From: Mycolicibacterium hodleri
GTDB lineage: Bacteria > Actinomycetota > Actinomycetes > Mycobacteriales > Mycobacteriaceae
Direction: 5' to 3'
DNA length: 64,000 bases
NCBI RefSeq assembly: GCF_006439015.1
Contig: NZ_RCZG01000003.1
Span: 125,278-189,277 of the forward strand
In this document: positions 1 through 9,329 of the stretch, piece after piece
Layout of the letters: each line of letters opens with the position of its first letter
Numbering within the stretch: position 1 is the first letter of the stretch
Notes under the pieces: generated by a model
What the model saw: the letters and a program-made list of their open reading frames with translations, nothing else
Told to the model about the DNA's origin: nothing
The model's database searches: none
Made by a program: the position numbers and the translations under genes

Positions 1-820
1 CCTTCGCGACCGCGGAAATGCGGGGCAGAAGCTTCACGTGGTCGACGAATGCCAACACCAGACGGTTGTAGAGGACGCCGAGGCATCCGGTCGCAACCCC
101 GAACACGATGAAGAGCGGAAGCCACCCCAGGGCCGGGGAGGTGACGGCTTCCACCTGAAAGTCCGCGACGTCGCCGACGACGAGCCGAGAGCAGCCGACG
201 GCGGTAGCGGCCGCAAAGGCCGTGGCAAGAACCGTCTGTAGCCGGAACGACTTCGTGACCTCCTCGAGAGTGAACAAGGCGCCGCCGATCGGGGCGTTGA
301 ACGCCACGGCGAGGCCGGCGCCACCCACGGCTGTTTGCAGCATCCTCACCGTGGTGTCGGGCAGTCGGAACACTCGCGCGAACGCTGCTCCGATCGCGGC
401 ACCCATGTGCACCGTCGGACCCTCTCGACCCAACACCAGACCCGACCCGATTCCCAGCACACCGCCGACGAACTTCGCGGGGAGCAAGCGCAACTCAGGG
501 GGCGGGGCGTCGCGTCGATAGACCGCCTCAACGTGCGGGATGCCACTCCCGGCAGCCAGCGGCATCCACCTCACGACCAAGGCGGCGAGCGTGGCACCGG
601 CCGCGGCGGCGGCGATCGGAATCAGCCATCCCGGCCCGGGTAGCCGGTGTGCCAACTCCGACAGATCCACCCGCCAGGCGTCTGCAACTTGCAAACACCA
701 GCGAAAGGCGCCACCGACGAAGCCGATCACCACACCCGCGACGCTGGCGGTGGCGCAGACCAGCACCGAGTGGTGCAGACGGTCGGGCGCCGATTCGGAA
801 TCCTCCCCGGGCATGGTCAT
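1..820 (-). CDS. ClC-family chloride channel/antiporter (partial, C-terminus beyond window)
   Basis: Membrane protein expected to move chloride, possibly in exchange for protons. The reading frame stays open to the window edge, so about 273 N-terminal residues are visible and the C-terminus is missing. Two ClC selectivity motifs are present: GSGIP at about residue 91 and GREGP at about residue 131, with hydrophobic helices between them as in the family. The start is the ATG at 820; a second in-frame ATG lies two codons later at 814. Family assignment is firm; whether it is a channel or an antiporter cannot be judged from this portion. Confidence 0.9.
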   Translation of the reverse strand, partial: MTMPGEDSESAPDRLHHSVLVCATASVAGVVIGFVGGAFRWCLQVADAWRVDLSELAHRLPGPGWLIPIAAAAAGATLAALVVRWMPLAAGSGIPHVEAVYRRDAPPPELRLLPAKFVGGVLGIGSGLVLGREGPTVHMGAAIGAAFARVFRLPDTTVRMLQTAVGGAGLAVAFNAPIGGALFTLEEVTKSFRLQTVLATAFAAATAVGCSRLVVGDVADFQVEAVTSPALGWLPLFIVFGVATGCLGVLYNRLVLAFVDHVKLLPRISAVAK

Positions 821-946
821 GGCGTCGCCGGCGGGGATTCCATGCCCTGGAGGTTATCGATCACCGGCAGGCACCGCGCGCGTCCCGCGAAATGCCGTGG
901 TGGTGCGTGCCGGTCGCCCATCGCGATGGTCGGTAGTCTGCAGACC

Positions 947-1723
947 ATGGGGTCGACGCGGTTCCAGGACCGGGTGGCGATTGTCACCGGCGCTGGCGCC
1001 CCCGGTGGCATCGGCGAGGCCGTCGCTCGGGAGTTCATCGCCGAGGGTGGTCGCGCAGTCCTGGGCGCCACGTCGGACCGGGTGCACGAACGGGCCGCCG
1101 AACTCGGCGATGCGGCGGTCGGTGCGGTCGCCGATCTCACGGTGGACGGTGGAGCCGAGCACCTGGTGGCCACGGCGCTCGACCGATGGGGCCGAATCGA
1201 CGTTCTGGTCAACAACGCCGGGATGACGTCTGTGTCGTCGGGCTGGGATGCCGACGGCGACGTCGTCGAGCTGACGCGGGCGGACTGGGATGCAGCCCTG
1301 GCGCGCAACCTGACGACGGCATTTCTGATGAGTCGCGCGGTGGTGCCCGTGATGTCGGCGGCCGGCTACGGCCGAATCGTCTCCGTGGGGTCCACCACCG
1401 GAACGACCAATGCGATGCCGGGTCAGTCGACGTACACCGCCGCCAAGGCGGGGTTGATAGGTCTGTCGAGGGCGCTGGCGCTCGAGGTCGTGCAGAACGG
1501 GATCACCGTGAATGTGGTCGCGCCCGGGTATGTCGAGACGCTGTCGCAGCTGCCCTTCGAGGCCAGCGCCGCAGCGGGCGGGCCCATCGGCCGCAGCGGA
1601 TCTCCCTCCGAAGTTGCCGCTTGCGTGCTGTTTCTGGCGCACGAAACCGCGTCGTTCGTCACGGGAACGGTGCTGGTCGTTGACGGCGGTCACGGTCTCC
1701 CCGAGACGTGGCCGCGACCCTAG
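947..1723 (+). CDS. SDR-family oxidoreductase
   Basis: Classical short-chain dehydrogenase of 258 residues, a usual length. It has a glycine-rich NAD(P)-binding segment near the N-terminus (TGAGAPGGIG), an NNAG motif, and a YTAAK catalytic Tyr/Lys pair after a conserved Ser. The substrate is unknown, although the family reduces or oxidises hydroxyl and keto groups, often as 3-ketoacyl reductases. I chose the ATG at 947, just before the conserved fold; another in-frame ATG lies at 926, and upstream residues look non-conserved. It stands alone, divergent from the ClC gene, so context gives no pathway. Confidence 0.85.
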   Translation: MGSTRFQDRVAIVTGAGAPGGIGEAVAREFIAEGGRAVLGATSDRVHERAAELGDAAVGAVADLTVDGGAEHLVATALDRWGRIDVLVNNAGMTSVSSGWDADGDVVELTRADWDAALARNLTTAFLMSRAVVPVMSAAGYGRIVSVGSTTGTTNAMPGQSTYTAAKAGLIGLSRALALEVVQNGITVNVVAPGYVETLSQLPFEASAAAGGPIGRSGSPSEVAACVLFLAHETASFVTGTVLVVDGGHGLPETWPRP

Positions 1724-1911
1724 GGCTGGACCATTGCGGGCCCGCGCACCAGGCAAGGGGTAGGTCGGCATCACGGTGGTCACTCCATGTTGTTTCGGTA
1801 CCCGCCGGCGAAGCCGCACATTTGGCCGAGGACGCGTGAGCTAGCCAAAACTCGGGTACTGCAGAACGAGTCTGGCGCCGGTTGGGTAGCAGACCGAACG
1901 AGAGGTGCAGC

Positions 1912-2436
1912 GTGGCCGACATCATCGAGTTGATCTACGCCGACCACGACTGGCTCCGTCGCCAGTTCTTCCGGCTCGACGACGCGTCGACCAATGATGA
2001 ACTCGCAGCGGTGTGGGATCAGCTGAGCGCCCGCCTCGACGCTCACGCGGACGCGGAGGAAACGGTGTTCTATCCCGCCTTGCTGAAGCATGGCGGTCGC
2101 GACGATCCGGGAAATCCCGAAGGGGATCCCAGGGACGAGACCGAAGACGCGATCACCGACCACAACGCCATTCGCGACGCCGTACGCACCTCACGTCAGC
2201 ACACACCGGGCAGCAAGGAGTGGTTCGACGCCGTGGTCAAGGCCCGCACCGAGAACGGTGAACACCTCGACGAGGAGGAGCGCGAGGCGATGCCCGACTT
2301 CATCAAGAGCGCCTCCCTCGAACTCCGCCACGAGCTAGGGATGAAGTGGCTGCAGTTCTACGCTCAACACGACTCCACCCAGGGCATCGACAACTCGGAC
2401 AAGGACGCCGACGAATACATCCACGAGCACGCTTGA
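1912..2436 (+). CDS. Hemerythrin HHE-domain protein
   Basis: Cytoplasmic 174-residue four-helix protein expected to bind a di-iron centre. The ligand pattern is complete: His12, His45-x3-Glu49, His84 and His118-x3-Glu122. Hemerythrin-like proteins in mycobacteria have been linked to oxygen, nitric oxide or peroxide responses; the role here is inferred only from family. A GTG start at 1912 places the first helix at residue 3; a longer ATG start at 1882 would add ten unconserved residues. The C-terminal tail is acidic. The MFS gene follows after 87 bases in the same direction, so co-transcription is possible but not shown. Confidence 0.85.
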   Translation: MADIIELIYADHDWLRRQFFRLDDASTNDELAAVWDQLSARLDAHADAEETVFYPALLKHGGRDDPGNPEGDPRDETEDAITDHNAIRDAVRTSRQHTPGSKEWFDAVVKARTENGEHLDEEEREAMPDFIKSASLELRHELGMKWLQFYAQHDSTQGIDNSDKDADEYIHEHA

Positions 2437-2523
2437 GTTCAGGGAGCGCGCCTGAGAGTGCGCATCGACGACCACGCCACCCAGGGGCGACTCTCCACTT
2501 CCAGAACAGTCCGAGGTAAGACG

Positions 2524-3936
2524 ATGTCCGCACTTGCCGCCGTCGGTTTCCGCTCCGAGCGAGGGCCGGTGCTCATCTCGATCATGCTCAGCACCGGCTT
2601 GGTCGCCATCGATTCGACGGTCCTGGCGACCGCCGTGCCCTCCATCGTCGGCGAGTTGGGCGGTTTCCACCAGTTCCCCTGGCTGTTCTCGGCGTACCTC
2701 CTGGGCCAGGCCGTGACCACGCCCGTCTATGCGAAACTCTCCGACGTGTTCGGCCGCAAGCCGATCCTGCTGCTCGGGATCGGGCTGTTCCTGGTGGGTT
2801 CGGTGCTATGTGCCGCGGCGTGGAACATGCTGGCGTTGATAATCTTTCGTGCGATTCAAGGACTCGGCGCAGGCGCCGTCCAACCCACGGCGATGACGAT
2901 CGTCGGGGACGTCTACACCGTGGCCGAACGCGCCAGGGTTCAGGGCTATCTGGCCAGCGTGTGGGCCGTGTCATCGGTCGTCGGACCGATGTTGGGCGGC
3001 GTGTTCTCCCAGCTGGGCTTCTGGCGTGGCGTCTTCCTCATCAACATCCCGCTCTGTGTGGTGGCGGCGTGGATGTTCCACCGACACTTCCACGAGACCG
3101 TCGCGCCTCGGCATCGGACCATCGACATCCTGGGCGCGGTGTTGTTGACCTTGTCGATGACGTCGCTGGTGCTGGCCGTCCTCGGCGGTGGTCAGACCTG
3201 GCCGTGGACCTCGGCGCCCAGCATCGTTGCCTTTACCGCTGGCGTCGTTCTGCTGGTGGCCTTCGTCCTTGCGGAGCGCAGAGCACCCGAACCGATCCTG
3301 CCCCTCTGGGTGTTCTCCCGCCGACTGCTCTGTGCCACGACCATCGTCGCGTTCGGCGTCGGCGCAATACTGATGGGGCTGACGTCCTACGTTCCCACCT
3401 ATCTCGAAGGGTCGCTGAACACCGCCCCCATCATCGCGGGTCTTGCGTTGGCCGCGTTGACGATTGGCTGGCCAGCCACGGCGGCCATCGCCGGCCAATT
3501 GTATCTGCGATGGGGTTTCAAGAACACCGCATTGATCGGTGCCACTCTGGTGGTCGTCAGCTCGGGAGTGTTGGCCGCGGTTGCGCACCGACCCAACGTC
3601 GCCGTTGTCGCCGCTGCCTGTTTCGTGATAGGCGCGGGCATGGGTTTGTTGGCGGTGCCGACGTTGATCTCGGCGCAGGCGAGCGTCGACTGGAACGAAC
3701 GCGGCGTGGTCACGGGCACCAACATGTTCGCGCGCTCCCTGGGTAGCGCGGTCGGCGTGGCCGTATTTGGCGCGATTGCGAATTCGATCTTCGGCTCGGG
3801 CGACATCCACACGATTGGTCCGGCCGCCATCCGATCGGGTTCGGCCGCGGTGTTCGCTGGCGTATTCGTCGTTGCCACCGCGACCGCCGTCGCGGTGATC
3901 GCGATGCCTCGCACCCCGGCAGCGTTCCGAGACTGA
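2524..3936 (+). CDS. MFS drug-resistance exporter, DHA2-like
   Basis: Integral membrane exporter of 470 residues with many hydrophobic helices. It carries the MFS motif A region after helix 2 (KLSDVFGRKP) and the motif C-like segment VVGPMLGGVFS in helix 5, which marks drug/proton antiporters. The N-terminus (STGLVAIDSTVLATAVP) matches motif D1 of DHA families. The start at ATG 2524 is preceded by a GAGGTAAG ribosome-binding site; the frame extends upstream to 2458 without one. The substrate cannot be predicted. No regulator is adjacent. Confidence 0.85.
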   Translation: MSALAAVGFRSERGPVLISIMLSTGLVAIDSTVLATAVPSIVGELGGFHQFPWLFSAYLLGQAVTTPVYAKLSDVFGRKPILLLGIGLFLVGSVLCAAAWNMLALIIFRAIQGLGAGAVQPTAMTIVGDVYTVAERARVQGYLASVWAVSSVVGPMLGGVFSQLGFWRGVFLINIPLCVVAAWMFHRHFHETVAPRHRTIDILGAVLLTLSMTSLVLAVLGGGQTWPWTSAPSIVAFTAGVVLLVAFVLAERRAPEPILPLWVFSRRLLCATTIVAFGVGAILMGLTSYVPTYLEGSLNTAPIIAGLALAALTIGWPATAAIAGQLYLRWGFKNTALIGATLVVVSSGVLAAVAHRPNVAVVAAACFVIGAGMGLLAVPTLISAQASVDWNERGVVTGTNMFARSLGSAVGVAVFGAIANSIFGSGDIHTIGPAAIRSGSAAVFAGVFVVATATAVAVIAMPRTPAAFRD

Positions 3937-4167
3937 GGCTCGCTATCGGCACGCCCGTCGTATCGCGTGCGACCACCTTCAGGACTACCGGAGGAATCCT
4001 TGCACCCTTGGATCATCGTGTGTCCTCGTTCTCCGCGGCCGAACCGGTTAGGCCTCCGATCATGCTGCGGCCGCCGAACAACTGAACCGAACACCTCTCA
4101 GATGTGCGATCGCGTCAGCAAGGTCCGTCCCGTGGTTGCTTGACGCACCGAGCTGAGTCGGGCGCGC

Positions 4168-4746
4168 CTAGCAAGAGCGAGACATCCAGCCCGGATCCCG
4201 GCCGATGAAGGCTGCGAGGCGAGTCACCGGGTCCGCATCGGCGGCCACCGTTAACGCTGGGCCGTACTGTCCCGACGATCGCAGCAAGTCTTCGATACCG
4301 GACATGCCGTCGAGCAACTGTGCGGCGAAATCGGGATCCATTTCCGGCGCTTGACCATTGGCCGTTGCCAGGTCCCAGGTGTGCATGAAGACGTCGGGGG
4401 TGTAGAAGCGGTCGACGGCATCGGCCAACCGGTGGGTGCCGACCATCGGATGACGGAACTCGGCCTCGGCGTTCGCACCGTCGAGCAGCGCCTGCACCCG
4501 CTCGACGTGTGCCTGCCACGCAGCGGCCGGATCGGTCTGCACGTCCGGTCCGGGCGGCAGTTCCAGACCGCCGGCGTTCAGGAACTCCGTGAACCAGCCG
4601 ACCAGGTGCCCGACGACGTCCCGGGCGACCCAGTCGCCTACCGGTGTCGATACCTCCCAATCACGGACTGCGGCAACATGTCCGGTGAACCCGGCGCTGA
4701 CAACGCGGTGCCGGTCGGCGGGGCGGAGATGGGTGAGACGGCTCAC
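4168..4746 (-). CDS. TIGR03086-type/DinB-like metal-binding protein (mycothiol-dependent maleylpyruvate isomerase family)
   Basis: A 192-residue protein of the DinB/MDMPI four-helix family, common in mycothiol-producing actinobacteria. Metal-binding histidines are visible in VVGHLVGW near residue 46 and in FMHTWDLA in the second half, the latter typical of TIGR03086 proteins. Some members are thiol-dependent isomerases; most are uncharacterised. Its ATG overlaps the stop of the SRPBCC gene by four bases (ATGA), so it is the last gene of a translationally coupled arsR-SRPBCC-DinB operon. No specific reaction can be assigned. Confidence 0.75.
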   Translation of the reverse strand: MSRLTHLRPADRHRVVSAGFTGHVAAVRDWEVSTPVGDWVARDVVGHLVGWFTEFLNAGGLELPPGPDVQTDPAAAWQAHVERVQALLDGANAEAEFRHPMVGTHRLADAVDRFYTPDVFMHTWDLATANGQAPEMDPDFAAQLLDGMSGIEDLLRSSGQYGPALTVAADADPVTRLAAFIGRDPGWMSRSC

Positions 4747-5216
4747 CGGTCCCCAACTCCGAGCAAGGAGTCGAGCTTGGTGTAGCCCTCGTTGACACCG
4801 GTCTCCATCCCCGACGCCAGCCAGGCGTCACGGCGCTCGAAGCTGTCCACCAGCGATTGCACACGCAAGCGGGTGCGGCCGTCGCCAAGATCCTCAAACC
4901 ACGAGGTCTCCAGTGAGACGTCGTCGGGCATGCCCTCGAAAGTGAAGGTCTGCACGATCTTGTCCTCGGCGACGGTGTGGAAGCAGCCCCGGAATTCGTA
5001 TTCCTCGCCGTCGCGGACCGCGACATAGCGCCAGCTGCCGCCGTGGCGGACGTCCCACTCCAACACCCGGGTGGCCATGCCGACAGGGCCAACCCACCGC
5101 GCGAACAACTCCGGGTCGGTATGCGCCTTCACCAATTGCTCGGGAGTGGCCTGAAAGTCGCGGGTGATCCGGATGAGCGGGACGTTCTGGTCGGCCTCAA
5201 TTTCAGCCTGCGCCAT
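4743..5216 (-). CDS. SRPBCC/AHSA1-domain protein
   Basis: Soluble 157-residue START-like protein of the AHSA1 (Activator of Hsp90 ATPase homologue 1-like) group. The N-terminal IRITRDFQATPEQL and the central FARWVGP are characteristic: bacterial members usually have 'F.a.pe.v..a.tdpe.l..W.gP'. These proteins bind small hydrophobic ligands; none is known here. The ATG at 5216 starts two bases after the arsR stop. ArsR-AHSA1 pairs are common in actinobacteria, the regulator probably controlling its partner. The downstream DinB-like gene overlaps it. Confidence 0.85.
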   Translation of the reverse strand: MAQAEIEADQNVPLIRITRDFQATPEQLVKAHTDPELFARWVGPVGMATRVLEWDVRHGGSWRYVAVRDGEEYEFRGCFHTVAEDKIVQTFTFEGMPDDVSLETSWFEDLGDGRTRLRVQSLVDSFERRDAWLASGMETGVNEGYTKLDSLLGVGDR

Positions 5217-5218
5217 GT

Positions 5219-5572
5219 TCACGATGCGTTGCCCCTTCGGTGCGGTTTCTCGGTGTCGTTCAGCTGCGCCAGCACGGCATCCAAGCGTTGATAGCGCTCC
5301 TCTGCCTGGCGGCGGTATCGCTCGATCCACTTGGTCATCAGGTCGAAGACCTGCGCCTCCAGATGCACCGGCCGGGTCTGTGCCACCCGGCCGCGGCTGA
5401 CCAGTCCGGCATCCTCGAGCACCTTGAGGTGCTTGGAGACCGCTTGCATGCTGACGTCGTACGGTTCGGCGAGCTGGCCGACGGTGGCATCGTCAACGGT
5501 CAGCCGCGCGATGATGTCGCGTCGAGTTGGATCACTCAGCGCAGCAAAGACTTTCGACAACTGGTCGGTCAT
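5219..5572 (-). CDS. ArsR-family transcriptional regulator
   Basis: A 117-residue winged-helix repressor. It begins with LSKVFAALSDPTRRDIIARL, and the recognition helix VSMQAVSKHLKVLEDAGLV is clear. No CxC or other metal-binding cysteine cluster is visible, so it probably senses something other than a thiophilic metal; this group is usually paired with AHSA1 proteins. The ATG at 5572 has GAGGAC at ribosome-binding distance; the frame runs 19 codons further upstream without a better start. It heads the three-gene operon and is divergent from the gene at 5723. Confidence 0.9.
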   Translation of the reverse strand: MTDQLSKVFAALSDPTRRDIIARLTVDDATVGQLAEPYDVSMQAVSKHLKVLEDAGLVSRGRVAQTRPVHLEAQVFDLMTKWIERYRRQAEERYQRLDAVLAQLNDTEKPHRRGNAS

Positions 5573-5722
5573 TTTCGTCCTCAACCCCTTGGTTGTGCAA
5601 GCATGAATGATGACGCCATGTGTTGTCAACCGTGAGGTTGAATAGTCGTGTGATCAGTCCACCCGCGGACGTTCACGGATTGGCGTCTGCCGTATCTCCG
5701 GGGTCACGGCGAGCATCGCGGA

Positions 5723-6688
5723 ATGGCCGGGGAGATCGCGAAATCGGTGGATCGCCGAGGGCGTCGCCAAGGACCTCGGCTGCCCGGTAAGAAGCATCGC
5801 GGGCTAGTCGATGCCGTCCTGACCACATCACTTCTCGTAAGTGGATTTCTGAATGCTAGACATGGCTATGCGGCGGAAGTCACCGGACTTCCCGTAGACC
5901 GCGCCAAGAGATGGGTCATCGCCCTGCGTGTCGCGACGTTCAACATCCTGCACGGCCGAACGGTCGGGGGCGTGGTCGACCCATCTCGGCTACGGATGAG
6001 CATTCAGCGACTGCAGCCCGACATCCTGGCCCTGCAGGAGGTCGACCTCGATCAGGAGCGCTCCGGCAGAGTCGATCTAACCGCCGTGGCCGCCGAGGCG
6101 ATGGGTGCCGTTGCCCACCGGTTCGTGGCCGCGATCGCGGGGACACCGGGAGCGACCTGGACCGCTGCGACGGGCACCGAGCAACCCGGCTCGGCTACGT
6201 ACGGGATCGCGCTACTGTCGCGGTTTCCGGCTTCCAGTTGGCAGGTACTACGACTGCCGCACTTCCCTGTTCGGGTTCCGCTATACCTGGCCTCCGCCCG
6301 TCGGATCATCGTCCTGAAGGAGGAGCCGCGGACGGCCATCTTGGCCCGATTCGACACACCGCTGGGTCCGCTGACGGTGGCCAATACCCACCTGGCGTTC
6401 GTACCCGGCTCGAATCGGCGACAGCTGCGCCGGATTGTCACCGAGCTGCGGGGCCTCCCGGGGCCACACCTGCTCGTCGGCGATCTGAACCTCACGTCCG
6501 CTACGGCGCAGAGGGTGTCCGGCATGCGGACGCTGGCGGTGGTACCGACGTTTCCCGCCCACCGCCCGCGGCGCCAACTGGACCACCTCTTCACCGATGA
6601 TCCCGGGTTGACGGTCCGAAGTCATGGGACGCCGTTGATGCCGATCTCGGATCACCGACCCCTGGTAGTCGACCTGGAGCGTCACTAG
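5723..6688 (+). CDS. Endonuclease/exonuclease/phosphatase-family hydrolase
   Basis: Metal-dependent phosphodiesterase or nuclease-fold protein of 321 residues. Ordered motifs of the EEP fold are present: VATFNILHG, ILALQEVD (catalytic Glu), ALLSRFP, VANTHLAF, VGDLNLT and the terminal SDHRPL with the catalytic Asp-His. The EEP domain starts near residue 70. The preceding residues include a short hydrophobic stretch but no convincing signal peptide, and start choice is uncertain (ATG 5723 or GTG 5747). The substrate may be DNA, lipid phosphate or an inositol phosphate. It is convergent with the stress-protein gene, with only 12 bases between their ends. Confidence 0.8.
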   Translation: MAGEIAKSVDRRGRRQGPRLPGKKHRGLVDAVLTTSLLVSGFLNARHGYAAEVTGLPVDRAKRWVIALRVATFNILHGRTVGGVVDPSRLRMSIQRLQPDILALQEVDLDQERSGRVDLTAVAAEAMGAVAHRFVAAIAGTPGATWTAATGTEQPGSATYGIALLSRFPASSWQVLRLPHFPVRVPLYLASARRIIVLKEEPRTAILARFDTPLGPLTVANTHLAFVPGSNRRQLRRIVTELRGLPGPHLLVGDLNLTSATAQRVSGMRTLAVVPTFPAHRPRRQLDHLFTDDPGLTVRSHGTPLMPISDHRPLVVDLERH

Positions 6689-6700
6689 CTGCCCGGTGTG

Positions 6701-7573
6701 CTAGCGCACCACCAACACGGGACACTCGGCGTGAGTGATCACGCTCTGACTGACCGAACCCAGCGTGGACGCCGCGATCCTGCCGCGTCCGTGGCTTCCC
6801 ACCACAACCAACTGTGCTTCTCTGGACAGGGCCCGAAGCCCCTTCGCCGGGCTGATGTCTTGGAAGATCTCGTTCACGTGTGCGTTGGGGTACTTCTTGG
6901 CCAGGGGCGCGACGAGTTCGTCCATGCGCTGCCGCTGCTGGCTCTGCAACAGATCCAGTAGCTGCCAGTCCATCAGCCCTTGGCTGTAGCCGAGACCCAC
7001 CGCAGCGGCGAGGTCCCACATGTGCGCCACCTTCAGCGGGGCGTGCAGAACGTGCGCCGCCTCGAACGCGATCATCAGTGCACGCAAGGAATCCTCGGAC
7101 TCGTCGATGCCGACCACGACGGGTAGCGGTTTGCCGGTGCGATGTGCCGCCGGGGCCCGCCACACCAGCACCGGGCACAGTGCGCGATGGGTGATCCGCA
7201 CGACGTGGCTGCCAAGCATGCCGTCGTCGGTGCCGCTTCCCACCACGAGCAGTCGGGCACGGTCGGACGCGTCTCGTAGTGCCCCGCCGATGGACTTCTT
7301 GACCGTCGCGCTGCGGACGTCGAGGTCCGGATGAGCCGCACGCACCGCCACCTCGACCGAACCGAGGGCGGGGTCGGCCGTGCCTTCATCGATCTCGGGC
7401 GCCGCAGAGTCGGCGAGAAAATGCCAGTCCAGCCGGGCCGCAGCGTGCAGCAGCAGCAGCGTCGAGGAGCTGCTCGCGGCGTAGTCGGCAGCCCAATGGG
7501 CGGCCGCCAAGGCCGTGTCGGAGCCATCGATTCCCACCACGACCTGCTGCGCGTCGTCGGCGTCTGTGTTCAC
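6701..7573 (-). CDS. Universal stress protein with tandem Usp domains
   Basis: A 290-residue cytoplasmic protein with two Usp domains, the usual mycobacterial size. Domain 1 starts with VVVGIDGSDTA at about residue 11 and domain 2 with VVVGIDESEDS at about residue 150. The ATP-binding pattern G-2x-G-9x-G-S is intact in domain 2 (GSHGRG then GSVS). In domain 1 the equivalent segment (GSGTDDGMLGS) does not fit the spacing, so only the second half may bind ATP strongly. Mycobacterial Usp proteins are often induced by hypoxia or nitric oxide; I saw no clear DosR box upstream. Confidence 0.9.
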   Translation of the reverse strand: MNTDADDAQQVVVGIDGSDTALAAAHWAADYAASSSSTLLLLHAAARLDWHFLADSAAPEIDEGTADPALGSVEVAVRAAHPDLDVRSATVKKSIGGALRDASDRARLLVVGSGTDDGMLGSHVVRITHRALCPVLVWRAPAAHRTGKPLPVVVGIDESEDSLRALMIAFEAAHVLHAPLKVAHMWDLAAAVGLGYSQGLMDWQLLDLLQSQQRQRMDELVAPLAKKYPNAHVNEIFQDISPAKGLRALSREAQLVVVGSHGRGRIAASTLGSVSQSVITHAECPVLVVR

Positions 7574-7640
7574 CTCTGCACACTATCGCCGGTCAGTGCG
7601 CACCCTCGGGACCTCCTCAGCCGATCGACCTGACGGGTCA

Positions 7641-9203
7641 TCAACCGGGGCCGATACCGCGCAGCCTCTGATAAAGCGTGCCGAGCACCGACTGGCGCAG
7701 CGGCCATGTGACCACCGATTCGACCACTTTCAACGTGCTCAGCGCGATGGACTGCGGCACGTGGAGAGGATCCATCAGATCGTTCTCCGCGAACGGACTT
7801 GCGTCCGCCGAGACCATCGTGTCGGTCAACTTTCGCAACGACCGACCGGTGGTGCGTAGCTCTTCGATGCCGTGCCGGAACGCGCCCCGACGTTCCACTT
7901 CCTCACGGAAGGTCTTGACGGAGACCCCCAGGTGCTCGGCCACGAGACTGTCTCGGGTGTAGAGGATCTCACGCTCCACCTCCCCGCAGTTCGCGAGCTC
8001 CGTTCTGGCTTCGATGGCGATGTCGCATTCGCTGTCAAAGCCCAGCGAGCGGTTGTTGAAGTTCGAGGAACCGATGCGAAGCAGCCGGCCGTCGACGGCA
8101 ATGATCTTCGAATGCACGTACACCGACACCCCAGCGCCGGCCGTCGGCCAATAGACCCCCAACCGTTCGTGCAGGTCGGCCGATCTGAGCATTCGCACCA
8201 GGAGTTGCCGGGCGCTGTCCATCGACTCGACTTCCAGGCGGCTCTCGGAGCTGCGCGGGAGGACGATCACCACTTCGGGTCCGTGCCGTTCCCGCAGCCG
8301 GGTCGCGATGGCTTCCGCGATGCAACGCGACGCGAAGTACTGATTCTCCAGGTAGATGACGTCCCGGGCGGCGGCGATGGCCGCGAGGTCCAGCGCCTCG
8401 ATCTCGCGGACCTCCTCACGCTGGGGCAGCGTTGGAAGGGTGCGTGCCACGCCCACCACGATGTCGCGCAATGAGGGACTGAGCCCCTCTGGCCACGGGG
8501 AGGCATATGGAACGTCCTTGGCCATGGCCTGACCGGTTGCTGCCTCCCACCGCGCGTGGGCCTGCTGTGCGAGCAGCTGAGCAGCAGCCCCATCCACTGC
8601 GGCACCTACCTCGTGTCGTGGGCCGTACGGATCTCCCGGGCCGTCCCTGCGGGGATCGACCGGCAGATGGTCGCGGGTGTCCCACCGCCCGATGGTCAGA
8701 TCGATACCGCCGCAGAAGGCCACCGCGTCATCGACCACCACGATCTTCTGGTGGTGCACGGCACCGGTAGGCCGCACTCCATCGACCGCGAAGTGCATTC
8801 GCGCCGAGGTGACCTGGTTGACCAGACTCACTGGCGCAATACCGAACCAGAATGCGTCGAAAGCGGGCAGCAGGCGCAGGTTGGACTTCAGCAGATAGAC
8901 GTTCAATTCGCTGCGCTTCCACAGCAGCCAGTGCAGGAAGGGTCCCAGCTGGTTAGGCCCTTCCATCGTCGTCTCGCCTCGCTCGAATGCCATTCGATAG
9001 TCGAGGTCCCAGCCGATGATGACGATGCGGTGCTGAGCGTTCAGCATCGCAGCCTTGACGTGCCGTAGATAGTCAGCGCCGTCGACGATGGCGGCGTACC
9101 GATCCGCCGGTGCCGAGCGCCAGCAGGTCTCACCTGGGACGATCAGCGTCTCGCTGGGTCGATCCGCGCCGTCGCCAACCGGCTCATCGGTGTGCAAGGA
9201 CAT
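7641..9203 (-). CDS. Phospholipase D-like (cardiolipin synthase-type) protein
   Basis: A 520-residue PLD-superfamily enzyme with both catalytic HKD motifs: HHQKIVVVDDAVAFCGG in the first half and HSKIIAVDGRLLRIGSSNF in the second. It probably transfers or hydrolyses phosphatidyl groups; longer PLDs of this kind resemble SMc/PLD-family phospholipases rather than the short ClsA type, and no N-terminal membrane anchor is evident. The ATG at 9203 has GGGAGGAG just upstream, which decides the start against a longer frame to 9284. It follows the aldolase gene by 126 bases and may be transcribed separately from the sugar operon. Confidence 0.85.
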   Translation of the reverse strand: MSLHTDEPVGDGADRPSETLIVPGETCWRSAPADRYAAIVDGADYLRHVKAAMLNAQHRIVIIGWDLDYRMAFERGETTMEGPNQLGPFLHWLLWKRSELNVYLLKSNLRLLPAFDAFWFGIAPVSLVNQVTSARMHFAVDGVRPTGAVHHQKIVVVDDAVAFCGGIDLTIGRWDTRDHLPVDPRRDGPGDPYGPRHEVGAAVDGAAAQLLAQQAHARWEAATGQAMAKDVPYASPWPEGLSPSLRDIVVGVARTLPTLPQREEVREIEALDLAAIAAARDVIYLENQYFASRCIAEAIATRLRERHGPEVVIVLPRSSESRLEVESMDSARQLLVRMLRSADLHERLGVYWPTAGAGVSVYVHSKIIAVDGRLLRIGSSNFNNRSLGFDSECDIAIEARTELANCGEVEREILYTRDSLVAEHLGVSVKTFREEVERRGAFRHGIEELRTTGRSLRKLTDTMVSADASPFAENDLMDPLHVPQSIALSTLKVVESVVTWPLRQSVLGTLYQRLRGIGPG

Positions 9204-9329
9204 CGACTCCTCCCGGATGCTTCGGCGAACCGCTTCGAGGCGCGAACTCGAGGCAATCCTCCCCCATGCCCATCCTGGCGGCATAACGGTGACCGGCGCG
9301 CACCGCGATCGGACCTCGCCGCTACTCGT

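Noticed and set aside
854..1819. 321-codon minus-strand frame opposite the first SDR gene
   Set aside because: The plus-strand SDR has complete cofactor and catalytic motifs; the opposite frame has none and is rich in Arg/Gly/His.
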